Source: Scalindua sp964437425 (GTDB lineage: Bacteria > Planctomycetota > Brocadiia > Brocadiales > Scalinduaceae). Taken from it: a stretch of 64,000 nt of DNA. Location of the stretch: NCBI GenBank assembly GCA_964437425.1, contig CAYTGO010000002.1:1-64000 (forward strand), in the 5' to 3' direction. Under the pieces are notes generated by a model that was not told the DNA's origin, ran no database searches, and was given only the letters and a program-made list of their open reading frames with translations. Both the position numbers and the translations under genes were made by a program. Below are positions 35,498 to 44,594 of this stretch, in pieces. Positions within the stretch are counted from its first letter, which is position 1, and each line of letters starts with the position of its first letter.

Positions 35498-35636
35498 TGT
35501 TGTTTAATGATTTCTGCAGGACAAATTTCAGAAGAAAGCAGTGGGTGTCAACCGACACCATAGAACTGCTTCCTTCTGTTAAGATTAATAACGAAGGATA
35601 TACTAACACCTTTCCCTACGTTTTGGACATACTCCT

Positions 35637-35915
35637 TTATGTACGATCTGTGATCTCGATCAAGTGATACCCAAAATCTGTTTTCACGGGACCATGGACT
35701 ACTCCAACTTCATCTTTAAAGACTACCTCATCAAATTCTTTAACCATTTGTCCCGGACTGAACTCACCCAAACCTCCTCCGCTTTGACCTGAAGGACATT
35801 GTGAGTGCTCTTTAGCTATCTCCTCAAAGTCTGCTCCACCATCTATCTGATCTTTTAACTTTTGACACTCTTCCTGACTTGATACCAGGATATGACGCGC
35901 TTTGGCAGTACCCAT
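35637..35915 (-). CDS. Single-domain parvulin-type peptidyl-prolyl isomerase
   Basis: 92 residues equal to one rotamase (PpiC) domain: KARHILVSSQEECQKL, then DFEEIAKEHSQCPSGQSGGGLGEFSPGQMVKEFDEVVF and FGYHLIEI at the C terminus. The two family histidines, the Cys of the SQCPS motif, and the GGGLGEF turn are all present. It has no signal peptide, so it is a cytoplasmic fold helper like E. coli PpiC (93 residues). GAAAGGGG precedes the ATG. Confidence 0.94.
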   Translation of the reverse strand: MGTAKARHILVSSQEECQKLKDQIDGGADFEEIAKEHSQCPSGQSGGGLGEFSPGQMVKEFDEVVFKDEVGVVHGPVKTDFGYHLIEITDRT

Positions 35916-36025
35916 AACAAACCCCTTTCTACAAACAAAAACATCGTTATTATAAAAACAATTAATTTTACTCTATGTAATTCTCATGTCAATTGATTTC
36001 CACACAAGCCACAATTCCAACTATC

Positions 36026-36826
36026 TTATGAACCTGTACTCTGATAATGATTCACTCCAGCTTTCCAAGAGAAGATTGAGACTGTAATCACAATAATACC
36101 CACAATTGGTGTTCCCATTTCCAGTAACGGATGAAGAAGGCCAGCCCCTGAACGGTCCAGAAAGAAGTGTGCAGGATAAAAATTAATGAATGCAATCGGG
36201 AATACAAAAGTCAAAAAGAACTGCATTCCCACATTGTAAATATTCACTGGATAGTTTATAAACTCTTTACTTGAGAAGATCACGGTATGGACCAGAGATC
36301 TGTTTCTTAGCGTCCAGAAGGCAACTGCAGTTACCATCAGGCGTATGCCTCCAGCTATCAAAACCCCTCCCGTTATAATAACTGGAAACAATATAACTTT
36401 ATAAAGCGTCCAGTCAATGTTGCCATAGCGTGTACCGAAATAAAGGGCAGTGAACCCAATTATGAGATGAGCAGCTGTTGATACTTCGAATTTAGAAAAT
36501 ATCACCTGTCCTAATGGACTGAGAGGCCTTACCAATACTCTATCAAATTCACCATCCACAATCATCTTGTCGAAATTAACCAACTGTGAAAAAATCAGAT
36601 TTGTAAATCCGAAAGCGAATGCCTGCAATGAATATAAGAAAACCATCTCTCCTACTGACCAGCCTTTTATTTCGTGAAAACGGTTTAACAGTATAAATAA
36701 CAACCCAAATTGCCCAGCATAGAACGTTAATATCGCAAATATATAGAACAAGAAGCTCGCTTTATATTCCATCCTTGCTTTCATGGATGTAGTGAACAGC
36801 GTTAGATAAATTTTTATAGATTCCAC
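36026..36826 (-). CDS. ABC-2 type transporter permease, subunit B
   Basis: 266 residues with six predicted helices. The pattern (MVFLYSLQAFAFGFTNLIFSQLVNFDKMIVDGEFDRVLVRPLSPLGQV) is the DUF990/ABC-2 family signature in which the RPLSP segment follows the second membrane pair. It pairs with the permease one base upstream (36828) and the ATPase at 37630. It probably exports a lipid, drug or antibiotic-like substrate, but none can be named. Confidence 0.88.
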   Translation of the reverse strand: MESIKIYLTLFTTSMKARMEYKASFLFYIFAILTFYAGQFGLLFILLNRFHEIKGWSVGEMVFLYSLQAFAFGFTNLIFSQLVNFDKMIVDGEFDRVLVRPLSPLGQVIFSKFEVSTAAHLIIGFTALYFGTRYGNIDWTLYKVILFPVIITGGVLIAGGIRLMVTAVAFWTLRNRSLVHTVIFSSKEFINYPVNIYNVGMQFFLTFVFPIAFINFYPAHFFLDRSGAGLLHPLLEMGTPIVGIIVITVSIFSWKAGVNHYQSTGS

Positions 36827-36827
36827 T

Positions 36828-37628
36828 TTATCCTCCCTGAATAATCAGTTTTTTCTTACCAGCACCCCACATGAGACTACAAATAACTCCCATTATCACA
36901 ATCCATATCACTTGGGACGCTATTATTGATTGAGCTTCTGCCAAAGAAGCCCGTCCAATAAGAATAGTAGTGGGGTAATAGAGCATATATTGAAATGGAA
37001 GAAGGTTAACTAATGGCTTCAAGAATTCAGGAAAGAAATCTATAGGCACAATTCCTCCGGAAAAGAAAGTATAAAAAGCATATTTAAAGAGCAGGAAGGG
37101 AAATATCTCAATAAACCAGAAAGCAAGCAGCCCCGCTATAAAGTTCATCATGGAAACCAGAATATATCCGGCAATACACGATACCATGAATATTAGAAAC
37201 CTCTGTACTTCAAAAGGAATATATATATCAAAGAGGAATACGGATATTATAACGATAGGAGCAGTTCTCGCCATCATATGAAATAGAGAGTGCCCCACAT
37301 TCTCAGCAAGGTTCATAAAGAAAAATGATGTAGGTCTCACAAGCTCCATCGCAATCGAACCGTCCATAACCTTTCTGTAAATAATAGAATCATCCATCGT
37401 AAAGGATATCCTGACAGCCATAACCAGGACTGCATAGGTAACGATGGCGGTTAATGTATAACCATTATGCATCGTGGTATCAAACTGAGAATATAATGCC
37501 TTCCATAAAGAGGTAAAAATAAAAACGTATAGAAAGCCATTAACAATACCAACGAAACAATCAAACCTGTAAGTAACCTGCTTCTGAAATGATACTGATA
37601 CAAATTTTAAAAAAAGTTTTGGATTCAT
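36828..37628 (-). CDS. ABC-2 type transporter permease, subunit A
   Basis: 266 residues with about six helices. It carries the same hallmark as its partner: TLTAIVTYAVLVMAVRISFTMDDSIIYRKVMDGSIAMELVRPTSFF, matching the RPLSP segment of subunit B. The two permeases are the same length and form a heterodimer with two copies of the ATPase. Spacings of one base between all three genes show a tightly coupled operon. Confidence 0.88.
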   Translation of the reverse strand: MNPKLFLKFVSVSFQKQVTYRFDCFVGIVNGFLYVFIFTSLWKALYSQFDTTMHNGYTLTAIVTYAVLVMAVRISFTMDDSIIYRKVMDGSIAMELVRPTSFFFMNLAENVGHSLFHMMARTAPIVIISVFLFDIYIPFEVQRFLIFMVSCIAGYILVSMMNFIAGLLAFWFIEIFPFLLFKYAFYTFFSGGIVPIDFFPEFLKPLVNLLPFQYMLYYPTTILIGRASLAEAQSIIASQVIWIVIMGVICSLMWGAGKKKLIIQGG

Positions 37629-37629
37629 A

Positions 37630-38661
37630 TCATTTATTTAGCGACTCTTCTGAAGGTGTTGCCCGCATTACACGATTATTATAAATATTTCTGATTATGC
37701 TCTCCACAGAAGGCTCATTTACCGATATATCTTTGATCTCATACCGCAATGCGATAGTACCAATAACTTCACCGATTCCGTAATTATCATTATCAAATGT
37801 CAGCCATTTTTTACATCCCTGTTCACGTATAACAGTAATACCCGGAATTCCCTCAATAATATTTCCATCATCATGAAATTCAACCTCTATCACTTTCTCA
37901 TGAATAAACTCTTGTTTCAGCAACTCAGTCTCGCCATCATACATTATCTTACCTTCCTCAAGAATGATAAGACGTTTGCAAAGCTGCTCAATATCGTTCA
38001 TATCATGTGTAGTGAGGATTATGGTAGTCCCCTCATCCCTATTAATTTCTGCAAGAAAGTTCCTTATTGACTCTTTTGCCAACACATCCAGACCAATAGT
38101 TGGTTCATCCAGAAAGAGCACAGGAGGGTTATGGATCAGCGAAGCGGCTATATCGCATCTCATTCTCTGACCTAATGAGAGCTTTCTCACCGGCATATTC
38201 ATGAGAGGACTAAGACCAAGCGCTTTATCCAGCTTTTTCATTTGTGAGTTAAAATCAGGCTGGGATACCCGGAAAATCACTCTCAACAAATCAAACGATT
38301 CACGTACCGGAAGATCCCACCAAAGCTGAGTTCTTTGACCAAATACAACTCCGATTTTCGCGGCATTCCTCTTTCGGTCTTTGAAAGGGATAATTCCATT
38401 TACCTCAGCACTCCCGGACGTTGGTACAAGTATACCGGTCAGCATCTTTATTGTAGTTGATTTGCCAGCACCATTTTCGCCCACATATCCTACAAATTCT
38501 CCACGATTAATCTCAAAATCAATAGCATCTACTGCTGTAATAATTTTTCGTTTTCTGTGAAAAAGAGCTTTTAACTTTCCTGAAAACCCTTTCCCAGACT
38601 CACTGATATCGAAGTCCTTACTTAGACCTCTAACCTTAATTGCTATATTATCCTGATTCAT
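37630..38661 (-). CDS. ABC transporter ATP-binding protein
   Basis: 343 residues. Walker A GENGAGKST near residue 61, Q-loop region, signature LSLGQ, Walker B VLFLDEPTIGLDVLA and switch His in TTHD. The N-terminal extension (about 45 residues before FVGYVGENGAG) and the C-terminal ~90 residues after LIILEEGKIMYDG form extra domains, as is usual in ABC-2 exporters of the DUF990 group. It is the first gene of the three-gene export operon. Product: energy subunit of an exporter of unknown substrate. Confidence 0.93.
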   Translation of the reverse strand: MNQDNIAIKVRGLSKDFDISESGKGFSGKLKALFHRKRKIITAVDAIDFEINRGEFVGYVGENGAGKSTTIKMLTGILVPTSGSAEVNGIIPFKDRKRNAAKIGVVFGQRTQLWWDLPVRESFDLLRVIFRVSQPDFNSQMKKLDKALGLSPLMNMPVRKLSLGQRMRCDIAASLIHNPPVLFLDEPTIGLDVLAKESIRNFLAEINRDEGTTIILTTHDMNDIEQLCKRLIILEEGKIMYDGETELLKQEFIHEKVIEVEFHDDGNIIEGIPGITVIREQGCKKWLTFDNDNYGIGEVIGTIALRYEIKDISVNEPSVESIIRNIYNNRVMRATPSEESLNK

Positions 38662-38821
38662 ATTTTATAATTCACCAATACATAGTGAGAAAAATTAAAA
38701 CCTATCTTACTATAAAAGATATTACTTTGCCAGTATTGACTCTCTAAGCTTAAGATGCTATGATACTTAATGTTTTCGCGTCTTAATTTTATCTTTATCA
38801 CCTTAGTCGGAGAAATTCTAT

Positions 38822-39169
38822 ATGGCAATTCAAAATGGTAGCATCTCGGCATACAGAAAAACTCAGGATGATATGGTCGCAAAAGTAACAATAATCAAAA
38901 GAGATTCGTTAACGCTTGATGTTTATTACTTTAAAGCAGGACAAGCTCTTGGCTACCACAGACATCCAACCGGAGACCAGATATTTACTGTAATTGAAGG
39001 TAGCGGTACTTTTAAGCTTGATGATGGTAGCGAAGAAACATTAGAGGTTGAAGTGGGTTCAACTTTCCTTGCTCCAGCTAACGTATGGCATGATCTTATC
39101 GATTCCGGCAATGGTAAACTGGTAGCACAGCAAGTCACGAAACAACCATCAGGTATGGAGAAGAGATAG
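38822..39169 (+). CDS. Cupin-domain protein
   Basis: 115 residues. Conserved cupin motif 1 is AGQALGYHRHPTGDQIFTVIEGSGTFKLDDGSEE, with two His and a Gln/Glu as probable metal ligands; motif 2 is GSTFLAPANVWHDLIDSG. A single small beta-barrel. The function of stand-alone cupins varies widely (isomerase, oxygenase, sensor). It is divergent from the ABC ATPase, with GGAG before the ATG. The convergent HyuA-like gene is separated by a dispersed palindrome at 39205. Confidence 0.88.
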   Translation: MAIQNGSISAYRKTQDDMVAKVTIIKRDSLTLDVYYFKAGQALGYHRHPTGDQIFTVIEGSGTFKLDDGSEETLEVEVGSTFLAPANVWHDLIDSGNGKLVAQQVTKQPSGMEKR

Positions 39170-39204
39170 ATTCAATTGGATCTTTTTCACGACCGAAGAC
39201 TGTC

Positions 39205-39250
39205 CTTCGACTTCGCTCAGAAAACTGCATCACACTGAGCGGAGTCAAAG
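39205..39250. repeat. Dispersed palindromic repeat (CTGAGCG-type)
   Basis: CTTCGACTTCGCTCAG (39205-39220) and CTGAGCGGAGTCAAAG (39235-39250) form a 16-pair stem with two wobble positions around a 14-base loop. This sequence type is known to me as a widespread short palindromic repeat in draft bacterial genomes. It lies between convergent genes and may act as a terminator or be a mobile repeat. Confidence 0.6.
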
Positions 39251-39289
39251 TGTTATCACCACAACATAATCCATACAATCAAAACCACA

Positions 39290-41260
39290 TTACTTCTTCT
39301 GTATAATCAGGTTTTCATAATCGTCAACATTGCAAATATATTCTGGTGGAAGAAACGTTGTTGACGTATCTTCGACTATCAGTGCAGGCCCCTTAATCCT
39401 TGAATTTGTACGTAAGCTATTCCAGTTATAAACATCTGTCTTAAACCATTTGCCTCTGAAATAGCCTCTTGTTTCTTGGGTTAACGATTCGCCTTTCATT
39501 GAGTCATTAATTACCCGCTTTCTCAGAGAGGGTTTCCTTGTCTTTCCGATTATCCTTACTCTAATATTTACAACTTCAAGCTCATAGTCCACATTTGAAT
39601 AACCATACGTTTTCTTATGGAGTTTATGAAAATTTTCAATATAACCATCTTTAAACGGCAGCAGAAGCTCATGAGACTGTCCCACATACCTCATGTCTAC
39701 ATAGTTTTCTACGGAGATACTGTTCTTACTGATACCCTCGGAAAGAACATCCTTCATTCCTTGCGATATTAACGGTTTAGACAGGTTCATGATTTTACTA
39801 TAATCATTCTCATTTACCTTTAAGAGTACACTTTTAGAATAATCTTTAATAATATCGGTAAGTATCATTCCCAATGCAGAAAGCACACCTGCATTCCTCG
39901 GAACTAGAATTTTCTTGATTAAGAGACTTTCAGCCAATTCACATGCATGAAGTCCACCAGCACCACCAAAAGAGACCAGAGTATAATCTCTGACATCAAA
40001 CCCCTTTTCAACTGAAATTACCTTTATGGCCCTTGCCATATTAGCGATTGCAATATCTATTATGCCCTCTGCCGCCTTTACAGAACTCATTCCAAGTTTC
40101 TTTGAAAAACGTCCCATGTATCCAGACACTTTGCCAGCTTCAAGCCGCATTCTTCCACCAAGAAAGAATTCGGCACTGATTCTTCCCAGAAACAGATTTG
40201 CATCAGTTACTGTAATTTCTTTGCCTTTTCCATAACAGACAGGACCAGGATCGGCACCTGCACTCTGCGGCCCGACTCTGAGTGCCCCTCCCGCATCAAT
40301 ATATGCTATGGATCCTCCACCAGCCCCTACTGTAACCATATCTACAACCGGTACTTTTATAGGTATCTCATCAATAATAGTCTGCGTAGAAAGACGCACA
40401 TCACCATCACACAAGGAGACGTCAGTAGAAGTTCCACCCATATCAAAAGATATGATTTTTTTAATACCGGCAGGTTTTGCTATAGCGAAAGCCCCGGATA
40501 CACCTCCTGCAGGCCCTGAAAGAATACAATTGACAGCCATTTTCTTAGCTGATCCGGTAGAAATACTGCCACCGTTTGACTGCATTATTCTTATCTCTTT
40601 CGTTTCTAAACCGTCCTCCATAGAAGATAAATATTCAGACATAACCGGAGAGACATAAGCATTTACTACTGTAGTACTAAATCTTTCGTATTCTCGATAC
40701 TCAGGCAAGATTCTGCTGGAAGCAGAGACATGAATACCCATCTGTTCCAATTCCCTCACCACGGCCTCTTCATTTGCAGAATTTTTATATGAGAAGAGAA
40801 AGCATACTGCGACAGACTCAGCATCTTGCTTTTTTAATTCAGCACATATCTTTTTCAAATCTTTCTTTTTGATACCGGTATGCACTTCACCGGTTGATGT
40901 CACCCTCTCCTGTACTCCCAATCTAAGCGATTCTGTAACAAGTGGTATTTCGCGGGTAATAAAGAGATCATAGAGAGAACTTCTTGCCTGTCGGCCAATT
41001 TCAAGCACATCCTCATATCCACTTGTAGTGATCAATGCAACCTTCGCACCTTTTCTCTCAATAAGAGTGTTTGTTGCAACAGTGGAACCATGCACAATAG
41101 GCAACTGCTTTTTAGCAACTTCAAGTGATCGGATCCCGACTAAAATTGCCTCAGCGGGATTATGTGGTGTGGAAACAACTTTATGGACCTTTAATTCATT
41201 TCCATCAAACAGCACAAAATCAGTAAATGTACCCCCGGTGTCAACTCCTAAAACAATCAA
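39290..41260 (-). CDS. Hydantoinase/oxoprolinase family protein, subunit A (HyuA-like)
   Basis: 656-658 residues. The ASKHA-type nucleotide-binding start GVDTGGTFTDFVLFDG is followed by VHGSTVATNTLIERKGAKVALITTSGYEDVLEIGRQ, then SFDMGGTSTDVSL and VTVGAGGGSIAYIDAGGALRVGPQSAGADPGPVCYG, a near-perfect HyuA pattern. The start is TTG 41260 or GTG 41266; GGGG lies at a suitable distance from the TTG. HyuA normally works with HyuB for ATP-dependent hydrolysis of 5-oxoproline or N-methylhydantoin, but no HyuB is adjacent. Confidence 0.93.
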   Translation of the reverse strand: MIVLGVDTGGTFTDFVLFDGNELKVHKVVSTPHNPAEAILVGIRSLEVAKKQLPIVHGSTVATNTLIERKGAKVALITTSGYEDVLEIGRQARSSLYDLFITREIPLVTESLRLGVQERVTSTGEVHTGIKKKDLKKICAELKKQDAESVAVCFLFSYKNSANEEAVVRELEQMGIHVSASSRILPEYREYERFSTTVVNAYVSPVMSEYLSSMEDGLETKEIRIMQSNGGSISTGSAKKMAVNCILSGPAGGVSGAFAIAKPAGIKKIISFDMGGTSTDVSLCDGDVRLSTQTIIDEIPIKVPVVDMVTVGAGGGSIAYIDAGGALRVGPQSAGADPGPVCYGKGKEITVTDANLFLGRISAEFFLGGRMRLEAGKVSGYMGRFSKKLGMSSVKAAEGIIDIAIANMARAIKVISVEKGFDVRDYTLVSFGGAGGLHACELAESLLIKKILVPRNAGVLSALGMILTDIIKDYSKSVLLKVNENDYSKIMNLSKPLISQGMKDVLSEGISKNSISVENYVDMRYVGQSHELLLPFKDGYIENFHKLHKKTYGYSNVDYELEVVNIRVRIIGKTRKPSLRKRVINDSMKGESLTQETRGYFRGKWFKTDVYNWNSLRTNSRIKGPALIVEDTSTTFLPPEYICNVDDYENLIIQKK

Positions 41261-41327
41261 TAACACTTCCCCTCAAATACAATAGGACATCAATCTTCCC
41301 ATAAAAACAAAACTACCAATCATTATT

Positions 41328-43172
41328 TTATTCTTCTTTCCCGGCTCCCTGTAATAACACTAATTCTTTGTTGTACATAGACATCACATGGAATCTCGTA
41401 ACAATTCCTATAAATTTCTTATTATCACCTTCATCAACTACCGGCAAGCATCCCTGTCCCCCAACCCTCATCTCATCATATACCTCCAAGAGATCATTAT
41501 TAAGTGTGAGTGTATATTGATCACTTACAACAAGATCACTTGTAAGCAGATGCTCCTGTGACTCCTCCTTTTGCAATGCCTTACTAATCTGTTGTAAACC
41601 CACCATGCCAATAAGACCACCATCTCCGTCCAGCACAGGAAATCCATCTGCATTAGTTGTACGCATCAATCGCAAAATCTCAGTGAATGGCGTATCCATA
41701 TCTATGGTTATACAATTAGTAACTATAACGTCAGCAACTCTTAATTTCTTAAGAATTTTTTTGTCTTTGCCAATCTCCATTGATTCCCCTCTCCTTATAA
41801 GCTTCATTGTATAGATGGAACCACTTTCAATTTTCTTAGACACTACATTACTGATTACACAGCTTATCATAATCGGCAGTATAATCTCATAGTTGCCCGT
41901 CATCTCAACCAGTATGAGGATTGCCTGAATGGGAGCATGAGTAGTTCCGGCCACGACAGCAGACATACCAACCAGTGCATATGCCCCGGGCGAAGCTATG
42001 TCAAAATATGGAATCCCCTGAACACAAATTCCAAATAGCCCTCCAAGTGCTGCTCCCATAAACAGCGAAGGAGCAAAGACACCTCCGGAACCGCCAACCC
42101 CAATCGTAACCGACGTCATAATAATTTTGAGCATACACAATATTGATAGTATGATGATTCCGTATTGACCGGGGTTATTCAGTATCATCTCAATAACCCC
42201 GTATCCCACTCCATGTATTTCAGAATGGTACATACCCGCAAACCCCAATAATAATCCGCCCATAGCAGCCTTTAATAACCAATGGATCTTAATTGTATCA
42301 ATAATGTCTTCTGTTTTATAAAGTACCTTAACAAACAATACTGCAACCAGACCTGCCAACAGGCCAAGAGCACAATACAAACCTAACTCTCTATAGCTGG
42401 CCAGTTCATATTGAGAAACGAGAAATGCAGGGCTGTTTCCATAATAGGCCCTTGAGACGGAAGCTGCAACTAATGAGGATATAAGTATGGGAGAAACACT
42501 GGTAATCCTGATATCTCTCAGGATTACTTCAGATGCGAATAAAGTACCTGCTATCGGCGCATTAAATGTTGCAGAAATGCCGGCAGCAGCTCCACACCCA
42601 ACAAGTACAGTTACTGCAGAACTGGATATTTTGAAAAACTGTCCAAAAACTGAGCCTATTGCAGAACCAATATGTACGATTGGCCCCTCTCTACCAACAG
42701 ACCCTCCTGAGCCAATGGTTATTGCCGATACAAACATCTTTATTAAAACAATACGAGGCCTGACAACACCCCCTTTCCTGGTAACGGCAGACATAACTTC
42801 CGGGACACCATGACCTTTTGCTTCCTTTGCAAAGACGTTTGTTATGAAAGCAACCAACATCAGTCCGATAATGGGTATCAAGAATATATAAACAAAATGC
42901 AATTCTGTGAAAGCAGCAATGCCTTTGCTATGGACAAAAGGTAATATTTTACTAATCTGCAATATTAAATATTGTATTCCGAAGGATGAATATTCACACA
43001 TGATCCCCAGCAATACTGTCACGTAATTTATTAAGTATCGAAATGCAATAGCGGCATATCCACCTGTAAGCCCTACCAATGCAGCCAGGATAAGCACAAA
43101 CGAATCGTCAAAAATCTTTAATTTTCTGGCAGCCGCTATTATCTTTGAACTGACCTTGTTCTCTTTTGCCAT
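41328..43172 (-). CDS. ClC-family chloride channel/exchanger with two CBS domains
   Basis: 614 residues. The ClC core has GSGGSVGREGPIVHIGSAIGS (selectivity loop with the gating Glu in GREGP), GVGGSGGVFAPSLFMGAALGGLFG and GATHAPIQ-like GTTHAPIQ near the second selectivity site. The C terminus (from about residue 470) holds two CBS units (VADVIVTNCITIDMDTPFTEI and TSDLVVSDQYTLTLNNDLLEV). The gating glutamate argues that it can be an H+/Cl- exchanger, whereas CBS pairs usually bind adenosine nucleotides and tune gating. It is an inner-membrane protein. No operon partner is evident. Confidence 0.94.
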   Translation of the reverse strand: MAKENKVSSKIIAAARKLKIFDDSFVLILAALVGLTGGYAAIAFRYLINYVTVLLGIMCEYSSFGIQYLILQISKILPFVHSKGIAAFTELHFVYIFLIPIIGLMLVAFITNVFAKEAKGHGVPEVMSAVTRKGGVVRPRIVLIKMFVSAITIGSGGSVGREGPIVHIGSAIGSVFGQFFKISSSAVTVLVGCGAAAGISATFNAPIAGTLFASEVILRDIRITSVSPILISSLVAASVSRAYYGNSPAFLVSQYELASYRELGLYCALGLLAGLVAVLFVKVLYKTEDIIDTIKIHWLLKAAMGGLLLGFAGMYHSEIHGVGYGVIEMILNNPGQYGIIILSILCMLKIIMTSVTIGVGGSGGVFAPSLFMGAALGGLFGICVQGIPYFDIASPGAYALVGMSAVVAGTTHAPIQAILILVEMTGNYEIILPIMISCVISNVVSKKIESGSIYTMKLIRRGESMEIGKDKKILKKLRVADVIVTNCITIDMDTPFTEILRLMRTTNADGFPVLDGDGGLIGMVGLQQISKALQKEESQEHLLTSDLVVSDQYTLTLNNDLLEVYDEMRVGGQGCLPVVDEGDNKKFIGIVTRFHVMSMYNKELVLLQGAGKEE

Positions 43173-43263
43173 ATTGAATAAACAACCTTCGTCATTAAGT
43201 TATTAAATACTTTGCATATACAACTCATATAATCTGTGCTCATCAGTGGCCCAGCAAAATTAA

Positions 43264-44259
43264 TCATTTAATTATAGAGAATAATTTCTTAAACGTACCA
43301 TTCCTGATATTTAGAAGGAGTCTTTCAAGATTGCCCCCCAACTTCTCTTCATTAAAAGCCTTTAACGTTATCCGGATTTCATCACCTTCAAAATATCTGG
43401 AGTGATTGACGCGAACATCATTATCGAGTTTCAGTTCCCTACATGATTTGTCAAACTCATCCTCTTTCTTCCTGATCGAAGGATAACGCATAGACTTTAT
43501 TAAACTACATAGCTTTTCACCTTTTTGTCTCTTATTGGATTTACTATCTGAAATAATATGACTGATTTCATCTGATAACAATAGTTCTTCCATTTCTATC
43601 TTTTTTATCAACTTAAGATCAAGGAGGTTTCTTATTGCCTCTTTTGCTTCATTCGTATTAGTGATTGATTCCTTAAAGAGAAATCTGTAAATAACCTCTC
43701 TCTCGGCATCATCAAGTACAAGAAGATGAAATGCCCTTTCAAGTTCAAGCTCACTCCTGGCAATAGATTGTTTTATTTCATTATCCAATCTTAACACTGA
43801 AAGGTATTTTTCTATTATGTTCTTATTTGGAGCTAGCTCAAGGAGTAGAGTTATTTCAGCAGCTAGCCTATCGTAAGAATATCCTATATCCAGAAACTTC
43901 TTTAAAACAATCCCCTTCTCTATCTCATTAAACCCTCTTGATGCCAAATTATCGTGCAGTACTAACAACAATGTCTCCTCGTCGTTAAGACCGGCTATAA
44001 CCCTTGCATCAATGCTTACCTGTCCCAGTTTTTTACATGCCAGGATTCGCTGATACCCACAGAGAACATAATACGTTCCGTCGGCATCCGGTTTTTTCTC
44101 CAATATCGGAGGATTAATCAGCCCAACTTTTCTGATTGAATTCACAACAACATCTAAGTCACGCCCATAACGAAACAGATACCTGTCATAGTTTTCGGAA
44201 GACAAATCTATATCGTCTAATAAAACACTTACAGATTTAGTTCTTTCACCTAGCAACAC
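43264..44259 (-). CDS. Stand-alone ParB-like N-domain protein
   Basis: 331 residues starting at GTG 44259 (AAAGGAAA precedes). Residues 40-130 resemble a ParB N-terminal domain: SIRKVGLINPPILEKKPDADGTYYVLCGYQRILACKKLGQVSIDARVI, then DNLASRGFNEIEKGIVLKKF, with GYQR in place of the usual GxRR box and NLASR in place of ENLQR. The rest is charged helices, no helix-turn-helix I can recognise with confidence. No ParA lies nearby, so this is probably not the chromosome partition ParB. It could be a nucleotide-binding or DNA-binding regulator. Confidence 0.75.
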   Translation of the reverse strand: MLLGERTKSVSVLLDDIDLSSENYDRYLFRYGRDLDVVVNSIRKVGLINPPILEKKPDADGTYYVLCGYQRILACKKLGQVSIDARVIAGLNDEETLLLVLHDNLASRGFNEIEKGIVLKKFLDIGYSYDRLAAEITLLLELAPNKNIIEKYLSVLRLDNEIKQSIARSELELERAFHLLVLDDAEREVIYRFLFKESITNTNEAKEAIRNLLDLKLIKKIEMEELLLSDEISHIISDSKSNKRQKGEKLCSLIKSMRYPSIRKKEDEFDKSCRELKLDNDVRVNHSRYFEGDEIRITLKAFNEEKLGGNLERLLLNIRNGTFKKLFSIIK

Positions 44260-44594
44260 TATTTCCTTTCAAATCGACGTACAGCACTCTTTATGACGTA
44301 AAAGAGAAAAGCATACCACATGTTTCAGTACATGCAAGAGATAAAAGGACAACTGTGAGACGTCCTAACCATAGAGAACAATGTCATTTAAATGCGCAAT
44401 CTCAGTGAAACTCCTTGATTCTCGACGGTATAGATTGATAATGCGGAAGGGGTTGCGGTCATGGGTAGTATTAATAAGATTTTATATGGTATCAGTGGAA
44501 GATGAGATTGCTGGCACTGGTTGGTTATCAAGCGGGAGCCGGAACATTCTGCCTGCTGAATTCCTGAATACATCAAGGAACGATTGTTAACTCC
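44260..44594. other. Intergenic region with doubtful ORFs
   Basis: About 335 bases between the ParB-like start and the carbonic anhydrase stop. Open frames exist on both strands (for example 44381-44590 plus) and GC is slightly higher than in other spacers, but none matches a family I know and there is no ribosome binding site, so I do not call a gene. Confidence 0.4.

Noticed and set aside
44381..44590. 69-residue plus-strand ORF and overlapping minus-strand ORF between ParB-like and carbonic anhydrase genes
   Set aside because: No family resemblance, no ribosome binding site, both strands equally open.
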